Assembly: GCF_008831285.2 (NCBI RefSeq)
Contig: NC_045142.1
Coordinates: 1,059,001-1,123,000, forward strand
Length of the DNA: 64,000 bases
Source: Nymphaea colorata
Taxonomy: Eukaryota > Streptophyta > Magnoliopsida > Nymphaeales > Nymphaeaceae
Direction: 5' to 3'
The position numbers and the translations under genes were made by a program. Shown one piece after another: positions 23,339-34,858 of this stretch (position 1 is its first letter; each line of letters starts with the position of its first letter). Under the pieces are notes generated by a model. It searched no databases, had not been told where the DNA came from, and worked only from the letters and a program-made list of their open reading frames with translations.

Positions 23339-26300
23339 TTAGAAACCAGAATGCAGTTGCCAATTCAACTGATGGTCACTTAGGTCTGTGGTTTGTCTAG
23401 AAGTCATCTTGGCTTGTGAAAATTCCTGCCTCATCACAACATGAAATTGTTTTTTATCTTCCTGTGTGCTGGAGTTATTGTCATATATATCCTTTCTCCA
23501 GACATGCTGTTGGATCACCAAAACAGACACTGTTCCAAAGTCAGGCGATGTCAGCAGATCTCCCATGGGACCCAGTTCTTGATACTCGTTCCACTGTTCC
23601 ATTCCAGACATCATCACGGTACTGCTTTCATGGTGCCTTCCCACTACAAAGAGGTCATAAATGTCTTTGATAGACTGTATTGCATCTATCGTTTCGGCCC
23701 CATTAGTGACAAATATCTCATTGTATGACACTGAACTGTCCCCAGCCACTTCCATTTGGAAAAGGCCAATGCAGTAATCGTCTACTACCTTCTCCCGATC
23801 CCTATCGACTGTCGAGGCCACGCTGTTGACGTGTTTATGGTTGCTGTAAGCGGCAGTTGGCGCTTGTCCTACGGTTAGTAGGAAGCGCACCACCGTGAGA
23901 TTAACACCCTCTTGCTTTGCGATTCGAGCTGCGTAAGCTAGTGCCTCCCTGTCATCTGGGCCACCGAAGAACAGGACAGCCACATTGCGAAATGCATTGG
24001 TACGAGTTTGAATCAGGCCTCGGTGTGCTAGGATGGCGACCGAGCATGGAGCGTTCGCAAGGATGTTCTCATTCACGAGTCTAAGTGCTTTGCTGCTTGA
24101 TTCTGCGGTTTCCAGTATTTCCTTGTGGAAGGGAATGATGATGAGTACAGCCGACTTCTCTATGGCGACGTTTATGACATCTTCATGCATTGTTGAGTAC
24201 GGGGATATCCTTGCATAGTGTTCCACGATTACATTCTCATTAATCCACTGATGGTTGTTGAAGGCAGACTGTACTGGTCTGTTTTGATCGTCGTTAGAAA
24301 GAGAGTTGTTGGACAAGGCATCAAGATAGAGCATGTTGGATTCCCTCGCAGTGGCGTGGAGGAGGTGGAGTGTGAAGACGTTGATGGGAGATTTTTGGCT
24401 GCCGCGGGTGCTCTCAAGCAGGCGGATGAGTGTTGGAACCATTTGGTGCTCATGAATGCACGCAAGAATTTGAAATGCAGCGTCTGATCTTAGATGTTGG
24501 ACCGCTCTGCAGCTCATATGGTGTGATGCCTTGGGAGCCTTTCCGACAAACCTGACGGTGAAGCTTGTTATAAGGTTGATCACCACAATGCCGACAACCA
24601 TGATGGCGAAAATCTGGGAACCCCCACTGTCGACCTGAAGTTTCAAAAAATAGCAGACGTGACGCATTACGTATTGCACTAGAGTTGAAACAGAAAGACA
24701 ATCGAAGGCAAACAATGTTTAGCAATTTGACACCAGTGATAGAAGTTGATATGGGTTGAGTGCATAGCTCTCTCGGTCATCTTCTGCCCAAACATGACTA
24801 GCTACTACTACCCGAGAGAAGTAGCATAACACACCGCATTAGCGGCCACAATAATGGCATTTATACTAACCGATTGACGTGTCGTCCAATGCAAGACTAT
24901 GGCATCGACGATGCCCTTGGAGGTCAATAGCATTCCGACGAGGCAGCCCTCCTGCAGTGTGAGCTTCAAGCAGCGAGCTGTCAAAGCATCGATCACATTC
25001 TTCCCCACGTAGGTGGTGACAAGGATGAGCACCAAAGCCCAGTCTGAGGAGCGCCTGAACATTTTGGAAAAGTCGACGCCCTGCCCAGTCAAGACGAGGA
25101 TGAGGGGAAGCAGGAAGGTGACAATGTCCTCCAGCTTGTTGTTGAAGGATTCTGCAAGCAGGCCGCTGGGCATGACCAGACCGGCGAGGAAGGCGCCCAT
25201 GACCATCCGGAGACCGAGCATGTCCGAAACAAGGGAGAGCACCACCACGAACAGTAGAATCATGAAGACGTAGTATTCCTTCACTTCGTTCCTGATCCGC
25301 CAAAGTAAAAGCCGAGAAAGGGCCAAGGTGGACAGCGCCAGTGCTATGCCTGGGAGAAGAGGCGAACAATGAATACGATTCATTGACAGGACGCAGCAAG
25401 AAAACCTTAAGAAGAGGACTCGCACGGTCGCTCTGTTCGTTTTCAATTCTAGTTAGAAGGGATACTGCAAGTGGTTACCCACCGATACAATCGGTCCATT
25501 TCACAGTAAACAGTCGACAAATGTGAATGAAGAGTTTCAATGACACAGACAGGGACACGGTAGTCCTACCAGAGAAGCCAACCCAAAGAAAGACGAGGGG
25601 CTTTCCGGGGACCTTGGGTGCAAGAAAGAAGTGGAACGTGAGCATGAGCATCAGCTGAGTGTTGACGCCGGTGGTGAGGGCCAGCTTCCCAAACACCGTC
25701 TCCATCACTTTATGCTGAACCACGGTGTCGGCCAGCACGGACACCGTCGGGATGCCCAGGTACACGCCGATGGAGATCGGCGGCACTTCGCACTCCATGC
25801 TCTTGGGGACGAGGTAGTTGATGAGATAGGTGCACCCGTGCGCCATCGCCATCGCCGACACGTTGTTCACCACAGCCATTGCCATCGACTTCTTGTCCAG
25901 CCTTTTCAGCGACTTGCACAGGTTGACCTGTATACCCATCAGGAAGAACCAGAAGATGACGGCGAGGTCACCCAGCACCTCCATTACCAGGCGCTGATGC
26001 TTGGGGAACAGGTCATCCATGGCTCTCCGCGATATCCGCCCCAGCACCGAGGGACCAAGAAGAATGCAAGCCTGCACATTCCAAGTGTCTGTTCTCAGCA
26101 AAGCGTCATTCGCAGGAACAAGGACACGATGACGATGGTGCAATTGTAATGCAGAGGGGCTTTTGTTCAACTTATCTATTTGTTTCACGGGACATTTTAA
26201 CTGCATAGATACGATGAAAACCTGCTCAATTCGTCATAAAAAGAGCATTCCTCGACTTACCAAATTTCCAAAAACTTTTGCATCCTCAAAGCCTACTTAA

Positions 26301-26643
26301 TCATTTTCTCTTACTTCTGCCTTGCCTCGACTCTTTTCTTTTTCAAATATAATATATAAAGGATATGGTTACATGTGTTCATTTGTAAGTGATCTGAACA
26401 TATTGATCCGATGGCTGAAAATCAAGGTGCATGTGAGAGAGGTCGTACCACGATGTCTGATGCAACTCGAGCCACCTTCAAGGGCCTGGAAAGGAAGGCC
26501 ACGGCACGGCAGGTGAGGGTGACGACCAGCAACTCGCAGGCCAACAGAGGGACGGCGAACTCCATGGGATTGTCCCCCAGCCATACCCCTCGGCTGGTGA
26601 TAAACCTCTTGTTGTCGCAAACAAAAGTTGTATGGCCATCCAT
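23339..26643 (-). CDS. Cation/H+ exchanger, CHX family (CPA2)
   Basis: Four exons join in frame on the minus strand: 26643-26449, 26071-25570, 25349-24871 and 24634-23339, giving 823 residues, normal for plant CHX proteins. The N-terminus has RGVWLGDNPMEFAVPL, then CILLGPSVLGR and a multi-span Na+/H+ exchanger domain (about residues 30-430) with GAFLAGLVMP and LLTSKGIVDAIVL. The hydrophilic C-terminal half (about 440-823) has the universal-stress-like folds of the family, for example NVAVLFFGGPDDREALAYAARIA (written here only as landmark FFGGPDDREALAYA) and YDLFVVGR. Family members exchange K+ or Na+ for H+ at endomembranes or the plasma membrane and affect pH and K+ homeostasis. The stretch that normally reads TAFPVLARIL...ND is diverged: Asn202 is followed by Thr203 instead of Asp, so the usual ion-binding Asn-Asp pair is broken. 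No frameshift or stop is present. A longer N-terminus from an upstream ATG at 26718 is possible. Confidence 0.92.
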
Positions 26644-28654
26644 CTCTCCCTCGCTCTCCCGTTGGACCTCACAAAGAGGATGCTTCCTACAATAAAAGTA
26701 GACCATGCAAGCTAACAAAAGAAAGAGACGCCATGAAACGTGGCGTGCCTCTGGTGATCCTCTTCAATATTTTATGGTTGGGAAACGACATGACCAAAGT
26801 CCAAACTTTCAGACCGCTAGAGGTTTTTGATTTGCCTTCCTGCTTCGCCGAGAATATAGAATCGACGCTTACTAAAGGACATCGAGTGGAATGGGTCAAC
26901 TCGACCAGGACGGCCGATGCAGCAGAAAAAATTGGAAAAAAAATGCTTAAAGTTTAAGCATTGCCCAATTTTTAAAAGTTAGCCTGCTGACAAAAAAAAA
27001 TTTTTTTTTTACACAAAACAGCAAAAATACCTATTGCAAAGAAGTTGTTATCCCTATTCCCTTGACGTACAAAAGATATTTCTGTTCTCAAGAAAAATAC
27101 TTTTGTCATGTTATATCAAAAATTAATTTTTTCTGACGATATCTTAAAAGTTAAGCTCCTATCTGTTAACATTTATAAATTGAATGATGATTACTTATTT
27201 GCTCAAATATTAAATGCTTTTCTGTAATTTTTTCTAAAAAATATTTGTGCATATGGTGGTGATCAGAATTTTTGTGGTTCAGAAATTTCGGCAATTATGT
27301 AAAATTAAGATGAATTGTTAATGAAGAAGGATTCCTTTATACGACATGCAAGCGGATGCAACTTAGCGGGTAAGTTAGAGAGGCCATGCAACACGAGTTT
27401 AAAGAAGTGAAACGAGTTTTCAATGTCATAAGAAATGGGCATCGAACGAGTTTCACGTTCGGGGAAGCTGTCTTCTGAGAAGTGAAATGGTCACCGCGAA
27501 CAGAAATCCTTGAAAAGCTGGGTTCTGGACATAATGAGCACACCAATTAAGGGATTCAAACAAGAGGTCATTCCTTATTTAGATAGATTTAGCAGCAGTC
27601 AACACTTCCTGATAAAAGCATACGCAGTTTGATAACTTCATTTATAAGAATATTTGTTTCTAAGCAATACCAATCCGATCATAGCAGACTGAGGCTTTTT
27701 GTATTATTAAATCAATGTTATGGAGAACAACCTCTTAGAAGCTAAGGGAATATTACAACTAGGGATGACTTTAACCAGAATAAGCTGCTCAAATGGTAAA
27801 AGGTTTAAGCTTCGTTTCATGTAACATAGCTTCCTCAAAAAAATCAAAAACAAAATTGAATTATAAAAAAATTCATTTTGAACTGCACAAATGTAGAAAT
27901 CATGTCCATTCAAATTCGATATGCATTCGACTCCCACAAAGGGTATATCAGATGGTAATCGATATAAATATAGCAATAGTCTCTTTTTTTATGCTAAAGA
28001 ACCTCAATACTGTTAAAAAGATGGCCACCTTAAGTATCGTCATGTTGCATTCTAATTCAATCCCCGCCACACATCCCCAATTCAGGGGTGCACCAACTGT
28101 GTCGCCAAATTTAAATAGCTTTCATGGTTTTCCAGTTAATGTGCGGTGGAGATTGAACATAACCATGGCCAGTTAAATATAACAAGGCCGTAGCTGCGCA
28201 ATATCCTAAGATTAAGCCGATGCAAGCACTGACTCGATTATATTCTGGAGGAAGGCGAAATGCATTTCGAAATAAGAAAAGGAGCTTAAATCTAAATGGT
28301 TTGGCTCTAAATGCACAGATTTCATCAACAGGGAAAGAAATCTGGAGTTTTTATTCAATTTTTGAAATTGTGAAAGAGACCAACGAACAGAGTCAGTTGT
28401 ATGGTCATCCAGAACTGGGGGAAGAGTAGTTCCGCCGGAAAATGAAAAAGGAAATCGAGAAGTTGATTCCTTCCTGCTGCTGATCAAGCTCACTGCAGCA
28501 ACCCCTTTTTTGCCCACTTTGGTCCATGAAGGTCGATCCTTCATTTCAGCGAGCCCTTGCGATGCGTGTGCAGAGACAAAAAACAATGGAAGAAAGAGTA
28601 GGAAATGAGAACCTACCGCATAAAGTCTCCCACCCATGACACAATTGCTACTCC
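26644..28654. other. Intergenic sequence between CHX and the CCCH/RRM/LOTUS gene
   Basis: It contains the CHX promoter side and the 3' end of the next gene. Except for the SINE candidate near 28050 I see only AT-rich sequence with long A/T runs (26989-27010). The minus-strand frame at 28212-28637 begins with a hydrophobic, signal-like stretch, but it has no recognised domain. Confidence 0.4.
28045..28112 (-). mobile_element. Weak tRNA-derived SINE candidate
   Basis: On the minus strand GACACAGTTGG (28093-28103) resembles an A-box and GGGGATTGAATTA (about 28053-28065) a B-box about 38 bases later. Spacing and order fit a tRNA-derived SINE head. The tail and target duplication were not found. 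Confidence 0.35.
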
Positions 28655-31025
28655 TTAATCGACCTCAAGTTTCTTAGCCAGCAAGAAGTCCCTGGGAGAA
28701 GTCTGCAGAAAAGAGAAGCAATTTGTTCTTAGATATAGCAGGAAGGCCCGACCAACCTTCAGAAACTACCTGAGTTCCGAGTTTCAAACGAATTAAACGA
28801 TTGGGTTTCAAGTGCCAACTAGCCCGTGTCTTACCCTAGAAACACAGAATGACATGCCACGGCACGTTGACTTCGAGCTACCGGCTGGGTGGTGCCTTTG
28901 ACTCAGGCTAGTTGGCTCCGACGGTTGATCTACTTATGTTCTTCCCTAACTATTCACGTAGTAATTATTCTTTCAAAGGACGTAACACACCCTCCACGAA
29001 CCTGGAAGTACGATCGGAAGGTCCAGCTGAACGCGGATAAGCGCCTCCCCCACGTCGACTTGTCACCAGGAGGTTGCCACGGCGTGAAAGCCGAACCATC
29101 ACTCCTCAGAAACGTGAGGAGCCTCTCGTTCTCGTCCTCCGCGATCTCCGCCCCTGCCATCTTTGCCGATGGCAGTCCCCTCTCTTCTGCCACTCCGAAC
29201 CAATCTCCGGTCACAAGGTTCGTCGTCTCCTCCTTGCTTGTCCTGGACGTCGCATCATGTCTGGCAACCCCGTGGTAAAGAGCGTCAGCATACGATTGGT
29301 AGTCGCAGCCTTCCGGCTCAAAGCCAGTGGTGGGCGTGCGCGAGTCCCTATCAAGCCTGTGGTGCGGCTCGAGCAGAACCATGTGAGTGGCGGGGCCTCT
29401 TCCGACGGGAACGATCTTCATGCGGCAGATTCCTGTCAGCGAGCGGACGAAGTCGCTGAGTTTCTGGTAGCCAAGCGACGCGTGATCGAGCTCCATCCCG
29501 CAGGTGGCCCTAAAATCTCCCTTGAGAGAAGACAGCGGGTAACACTCCCCGTCCTTGAGCCTCTTATACACCTCTCCCAAAAAGTCCGGAAGCCACTTGA
29601 CGAACTTCCTCACCCATGGAGTTTCGTGCTTCGACAAATTCGAGACAGCATCCACCGGTATCCCGTCCCTGAGTTTGTCGACCCACGACACCAACTGCTT
29701 CCTGCTGCCGTCTGCTTCTTCCAGGGCCATCCCGACAGAGAGTTGCCGGAACGGCTGAGGTTGGAGCTGCTTCCAAAGGCTGGCGGCGTTTTCAGATGAC
29801 ACTGCCGACGATATCCCGATCATGGACTTGGGTACTGCTCCTTTGATCTCCACTTTCTTGCCGAGTATGGTGACGAAGTGGATCTCGACGGCAGCAGCCA
29901 CGGACTCCTCGTTCTTGAACGTCACGAAGCCGAAACCACGAGGATGAATGTTCTCTCCGGCTTGGCTTCCGATCACTACCGCGTCCTTCACGGGGCCAAA
30001 ATGGATTTCGAAGAATTCTCCGAGAACATCTGTCAGGGGCAGATCTGTTGCTCAGTCCACCAGGCCATGGAAAATCAAAGTCATTGAACGTGAGGACATC
30101 CATGAATATAAGTTTGGAGTCCGGGTTGTGGTGACGAAGCTGGTCACTCATATAATTAAATGGCGTCAATGTGGATCAGCGCTGAAGTTGGACGGTCGCC
30201 GGTCCTTCTACCCGTCCGGCCCTATGCCCTTATATTCAAAACCTAAGGTCAAGCGCAGCTCGATGCTTGAAATTCGAGCTTAGGTTTTGATTAGTTTTTT
30301 TAAATATAAAATAAAAAAAATAAATATAAAATACATTTTTAATAATATATATTATTATTTAAAAAATAAAATAAAAAATTAATTGAAACGAATTCGGGCT
30401 TGAGTCGTTTTTTTCGATACCTAGCTCGATCAAGCCGGTAACCCAGTACCCGGCATACCCAAACTCGATGTTCAGGCTTAGCTATGTGAGCCTTCCCACT
30501 TCATATTAAATGAAGCCCTCCCCAGCAACACACATACCATACTCTTGCCGAATTTACGCTAGCTATCAGAAGAGGATGATGTGACAGTAATCATACACCT
30601 AGCATTTTAGTACTAATAACCAGAAAGATGACGCTAAGACATGCCAGTTACCTGGTTTTAGCATGAAAGACTCGAAACTAATTTAAGAAACATGTTTTAA
30701 CGGTGACATGGTTTAGGACCATCCAGAATCCACTTCATGGAAAAAATGTCACCAGAAGTAACAGAAGGAGAGAGTCCGCCGATGAAGATCTTTCTCTTTA
30801 GTTCCTCCTGAAAGTGCGCCTGAGCAAAGGTAAACTGCACTCTTCAGAACATTGCCAACAATGAATAACGAGGGATGGCTTTACCGGTTGCCGACGAATT
30901 ACCTCTATGGGACGTCGGAGTTCCCCGTCCCCATGAGCAAAATAGCACCTCTCTCCCCTCATGCAGCCGCTCGAAGATTCATAATACCGACATATCTCCA
31001 TCTTTGTGATTGCTAGAGCCGCCAT
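28655..31025 (-). CDS. RNA-binding protein with CCCH zinc finger, RRM and OST-HTH/LOTUS-like domain
   Basis: Four exons join in frame on the minus strand: 31025-30903, 30819-30753, 30044-29002 and 28702-28655, giving 426 residues. The CCCH finger is C12-x8-C21-x5-C27-x3-H31, followed by GDGELRR. The RRM (about residues 51-135) has RNP2 IFIGGL (52-57), encoded by a 67-nt exon, and RNP1 RGFGFVTF (99-106). A linker leads to an OST-HTH/LOTUS-like winged helix (about 209-290) with VRKFVKWLPDFLGEVYKRL, YPLSSLKGDFRATCGMELDH and LGYQKLSDFVRSL, then VPVGRGPATHMVLL. Such proteins bind RNA; LOTUS domains also bind G-quadruplex RNA or helicase partners in other eukaryotes. Two points are uncertain. Exon 1 could end at 30885 (donor GTAAAG), adding six residues. 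The last intron may be retained, ending the protein at 28954; the spliced form is preferred because of the strong acceptor TTCTCTTTTCTGCAG. No close namesake is claimed. Confidence 0.82.
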
Positions 31026-31460
31026 GCAACACCTATTAGTAGTGCAGAAACCATTAACAAATAGTTCAGATTATGCTGTGCTTACGTCCTCCTCTACTTC
31101 ACGTTCTTTGTAAGGACCAAGATCGCGAATGATATACCATCAACATTCACACGACTATTTGATGGGACTATGAAAGTAAGTGGATTATGAACACGTATGG
31201 CGTCATGATTTGCAGATTATTGGATCTGTTCACTTTAAACCAATCCTCTTGAACACATTGCAAGTGAAGGCACAGTACAATGCCGTTAGTAAAGAGATAA
31301 TCGAAACTGTGGCTAGAAGCTTACAACCACAGTCAATTTACATCTTCATCCCCCGTGGCTTTGCATTTTCTTATATACATATATGTAATATTTTATTAAA
31401 TCATTATCTTACTATCTAATATCTTATGATACCAAACCACATATATATAAATAAAGATTA
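31026..31460. other. 5' flank of the CCCH/RRM/LOTUS gene
   Basis: The minus-strand sequence just before the start codon contains ACTACTAATAG followed by GTG, which could be the 3' end of a 5'-UTR intron. No other feature is visible. Confidence 0.35.
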
Positions 31461-31760
31461 AGTTCGTATGAATATGAATGAAATTTAAGTCAGTCATTTG
31501 ATCCATCTATAATCTAATGAGTTCAACTTGTTGTTAATTTAGATTAAATGATTTAATGAATTGAAATCACAAATTCACATGAATACGGATAAGATTTAAG
31601 TCATTAATTTGATTCATTCTAGCTAATCAATTGTGTTTAATTTGTTGTTATATCTATTTTGAATGGTTTAAGGGACTGAAATCATAAATTCGTATGAATA
31701 CGAATGAGATTTAAGTTAATCATTTGACTATTATATCTAAACTAATGAATCCAACTTGTG
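31461..31760. repeat. Degenerate tandem repeat, period about 113 bp
   Basis: Copies starting at 31461, 31572 and 31687 share the pattern TTCRYATGAATAYGRATRA followed by ATTTAAGT and a TCATTTGA-like word. Spacings are 111 and 115 bases and the third copy is partial. The unit is AT-rich and non-coding. Confidence 0.75.
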
Positions 31761-32864
31761 CGACAAATTTTTCACATATGCACTATCTCTAGAGAGGATA
31801 AATATATCAGTTCAATCCTAAATGTATACGTTGGACTTGTATAAATTAAAGTAGCAAAAACAACGCCCTTTTCATTTGTCAAATCCCGTATGTAGAAAAA
31901 ATATGGATTCTAGAGATAATCCAACAAACAAGCGCAATTCTTAGTAGTTAGGGGGAAAGGGGAAAAAAGATATCTGGGATATTGATCAAGAAAGCAAGTG
32001 TTATATGCAAGAGCTTAAATTACAGAAAAAAAAAAAAGGGAATCATCGAAGCTTCTATGTCATTACTCATGGCCTTCAACCATGAAACCAACAATTTTCT
32101 TAGGTAACTTGAAACTAAATAATTGCATCATCGATTTCAGTCAATTGAGTGAGAAGGTAATAATGACATAAAATTAACCAACTAGGTGGAACATATATCA
32201 GGAAAAAGAACACCAATAAGCCTTCCTTAGGCTAGCTTAACACAATGCCACCAGGTGGCCACAGTGTATGAGATGAGCAAACAGGCTCTGCAAATGTATC
32301 TGCAAACATTTCTGGTGGAGAAACCAATATGTGTTCCTATCTAAAAATTTTCTCATCGAAGACCAACTATTTACACCTTGTTAAGGGAAGTATTTCAAAT
32401 TCCTGAATTTCTAATACACGGACAGTACCACACGTTTGTCTTTGACATTATGAAGCATTACTTAATCTAAATAAACAGTGTGCTACTGATATGGTAAGAT
32501 CCGAATTTAAGCTCAAAGTGAATTCTTGGTCTGTCTAATTGAATTGATGCGTAGGCCTAATAGTTAGTTGTGAAACTGCATGTACAGTTAGAGGCATCCA
32601 AGATGCTAAAAAATGATCAAACCTGATCGAGCCTATATCTATACCAAGATAAGTTGCACAAGAAAATCATTTAAAAGAAATAACAAGAGGCTAAAAAGAA
32701 GACATGACTTGTTAATTGGGCTACGCAAGCATATGCTATTGAATCTTTAGGAGAACTGGAAATCAAAGATACGAAGCGACAGTTGAACTTAACAATTTCA
32801 ATTCAAGAAACTATCATGAACTCAAAAAGAAACAGAAAAAGATAAGCGGTGATGAAGGCAAGAT
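31761..32864. other. AT-rich intergenic sequence
   Basis: No gene or clear repeat is seen. Short A-runs (32023-32036) are present. It could include the 3' end of a transcript from the minus-strand gene at 33.3-33.7 kb. Confidence 0.35.
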
Positions 32865-32960
32865 TTAATCCGATGGCCCAGGCAGGGGCGCAGACGTTTT
32901 GAGTTTCTCAAGAACAGAGATCCACGATACTGCCTGAGGATCACTAGCTCTTCTCTTCAT
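32865..32960 (-). CDS. Short open frame of 31 codons, possible terminal exon
   Basis: The minus-strand frame starts MKRRASDPQAVSWISVLEKL and stops after APLPGPSD. It has balanced, non-repetitive composition unlike the AT-rich flanks, and it lies downstream of the two-exon gene at 33.3-33.7 kb on the same strand. An AG acceptor directly precedes it (TTTGAAG then GCC ATG). Its phase does not match the visible donor of that gene, so a link would need another exon. It may also be a chance frame. Confidence 0.2.
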   Translation of the reverse strand: MKRRASDPQAVSWISVLEKLKTSAPLPGPSD

Positions 32961-33287
32961 GGCCTTCAAACTCCGAAAACCCCAACAGGAACTTCAGAAT
33001 TCTAGAACCCTAACTAACTTGTTCACGACCTTAACCCTAATATTGAAGGTAGCCGCTCTGCGATTGGATTCACAACTACGGGTCATGATGAGAAGAAGGA
33101 CCAATAATCTGAGTCTCTAATGTAGTTCACCGAACCAGTAAAATCAAGAATTACATATCGGGTTCGCTATATCTCCAATCAAATAAGACAGAGAAAATGA
33201 AATGAGATTAATTACAGAAACAGAGAACGCAAGAAGATCTCAAAGTAATCGGAGGGAGAGAGAGAGGGAGGGGGGAATGGTTTTTTC

Positions 33288-33538
33288 TCACTCTTCTGGT
33301 GGATCTCCATTACCTTGAGGGGGACGAGCCGGTGGGGACGGAGATTGCAAATGGGAAGACGCAGCATGTAGGACCACTTTATATAGTGTATGGGTTGGGA
33401 CTTGGGAGGGAGTGATGCCATAGAACACCTCTTCACTGGACGCTTCAAAAGCCTCGCCCGTAGTCTGATCGCCGATGCCCTTAGCGGCATCATCCAAAGG
33501 ATCTATTCAGCAAGAAGTTAAATTAAAACTCGATACTT

Positions 33539-33573
<35 letters not shown>

Positions 33574-33716
33574 CCTGATTTAGTGCCCTCCTTCTCGGGC
33601 AACCGGAGTTGCCTGTCGACGGCGAAAAGTTCGATTTGCCTGAAAGACTCCGTTGTCCTAGAGACGCATATAGACGCCATTTCGATCGCCCCTTCGATCT
33701 TCATCCCGCTCGCCAT
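33288..33716 (-). CDS. Unrecognised small protein, two exons
   Basis: Two exons join in frame on the minus strand: 33716-33575 and 33502-33288, giving 118 residues. The start MASGMKIEGAIEMASICVSR is followed by SFRQIELFAVDRQLRLPEKE, which looks like an amphipathic helix, then an acidic stretch (DPLDDAAKGIGDQ, ASSEEVF) and a Pro/Ser-rich end. The 71-nt intron is GT-AG and contains a (CT)n tract. Another CT tract (33725-33751 on the plus strand as GA) lies just upstream of the ATG, as in many plant leaders. I do not recognise the family. A strong donor (CTCAAG then GTAATG, at 33314/33313) suggests that the second exon might be spliced onward, changing the C-terminus. Confidence 0.45.
33540..33567. 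repeat. (GA)n microsatellite
   Basis: About fourteen GA units lie in the intron of the small minus-strand gene; a second tract of about thirteen units lies at 33725-33751 upstream of its start codon. Confidence 0.9.
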
Positions 33717-34687
33717 GGAAAGTCACAGAGAGAGAGAGAGAGAGAGAGAGAGGTTTTTGGCCGCGGGAAAGAGAGAGATGTACCAAGAAACGGAAAATGG
33801 CGCGGGGGAATTCGCGTGGTTTGATTTGAAAAATCATCGGCGACGGAGAACTTACAATGAAGACCGCCAACTTTTAATATATCACAAAAAGAGACTCTAG
33901 TTTGAACCTATTTAACTTAACGGTTTCCTTTTTCCGCGTTTTCATTAGTGCGACTCCATCTCGATGTGAAAATTTTCTCACCGGAAGAATGTTCTTCTTC
34001 GGGATGTGGACGGTTTGGAACCGGTTTGATTTGATGCTTCGACTCCAACTTGCACCTGAATTTATAAGATCAAATTTAAATCCAAATTTTGCTTTCAATC
34101 TCGTCAGATCATGTCGCATCTCAGACTCAACTTCAAATTTGGACACTTAAATTTCTTTCTAGAGTGTAAGTCCAATTAGGATTTGGATCTGGTTTACCAG
34201 ATCTAATTAAGTTGAACCTTGTGTGTGGAGGAACTCATTCGACGGGTACGTTGCGACAAAAGAATGTTACATGTTATGGCCCTTGTTGGGATCATGTGTT
34301 ATTCAATGAAAATTACCTAAATGCTCCTGCTAATTATATAGAAGACCCATCCCCTCAAGAGGGCAAAAGCAGAACTTTGAAAATGGTACTTTCATATTTA
34401 GATATGTTTTTCAACATGTAGAGGTAAAAATATTTAAAAAATATTTTTTTATTTTAATTGGGCTAGGCTTTAGCGTTAGGCCGACCGGGGTTTGACTCTT
34501 ATCGGGCCGACCCGATGCCTAGGTCTAGTACAAATGGATATAGTACAAATGGATAGAGTCAGATGGATTTTTTGGCTGATCTAAATTTGGATCAGTTTCG
34601 AGTGAGCAGGGTTTTACCACTTAGTACACCCAAACTCAAATAGTGATACAAATGATGATGTTGAATGTACCTTTTTGAAGCAATGGT
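33717..34687. other. Intergenic, upstream of the small minus-strand gene
   Basis: The near end should hold the promoter of the small gene. GATCC/TCCAAAT repeat remnants occur at about 34060-34210. No other gene is seen. Confidence 0.35.
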
Positions 34688-34858
34688 AGGGGCAGAGATA
34701 AAAATTTTTAAGAGGCTTTACTAATAAATTTTAAATTGTTAAGGAAAATAAATATGTAAATTTGAAAACATGCTTTGAGATGCCAATATAAAAGTAAATA
34801 CTCTTTTTTGTATGTATGGGCAGTTGCCCACATGTTACCGTATCTGTCTCTGCCCCTG
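34688..34858. mobile_element. hAT-like MITE, second copy
   Basis: The ends AGGGGCAGAGATAAA and, as reverse complement of the right end, CAGGGGCAGAGACAGA form terminal inverted repeats. The 171-bp body is AT-rich and includes GGGCAGTTGCCCAC (about 34818-34832) near the right end, a word shared with the element at 18989-19166. A fragment with the same word in variant form (TGTGTGCAACTGCCCACACA) is at about 46596-46615. Confidence 0.6.

Noticed and set aside
25631-26149. 172-codon open frame on the plus strand
   Set aside because: It lies antisense to CHX exon 2, is His/Asp/Arg-rich as expected from a shadow frame, and has no domain.
28212-28637. Minus-strand frame with a hydrophobic, signal-like start
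   Set aside because: No domain follows the hydrophobic stretch, codon content looks like intergenic DNA, and it lies just past the better supported last exon of the CCCH/RRM/LOTUS gene.
29074-29799. 241-codon open frame on the plus strand
   Set aside because: It is the antisense shadow of the RRM/LOTUS exon; the minus strand carries the conserved domains.
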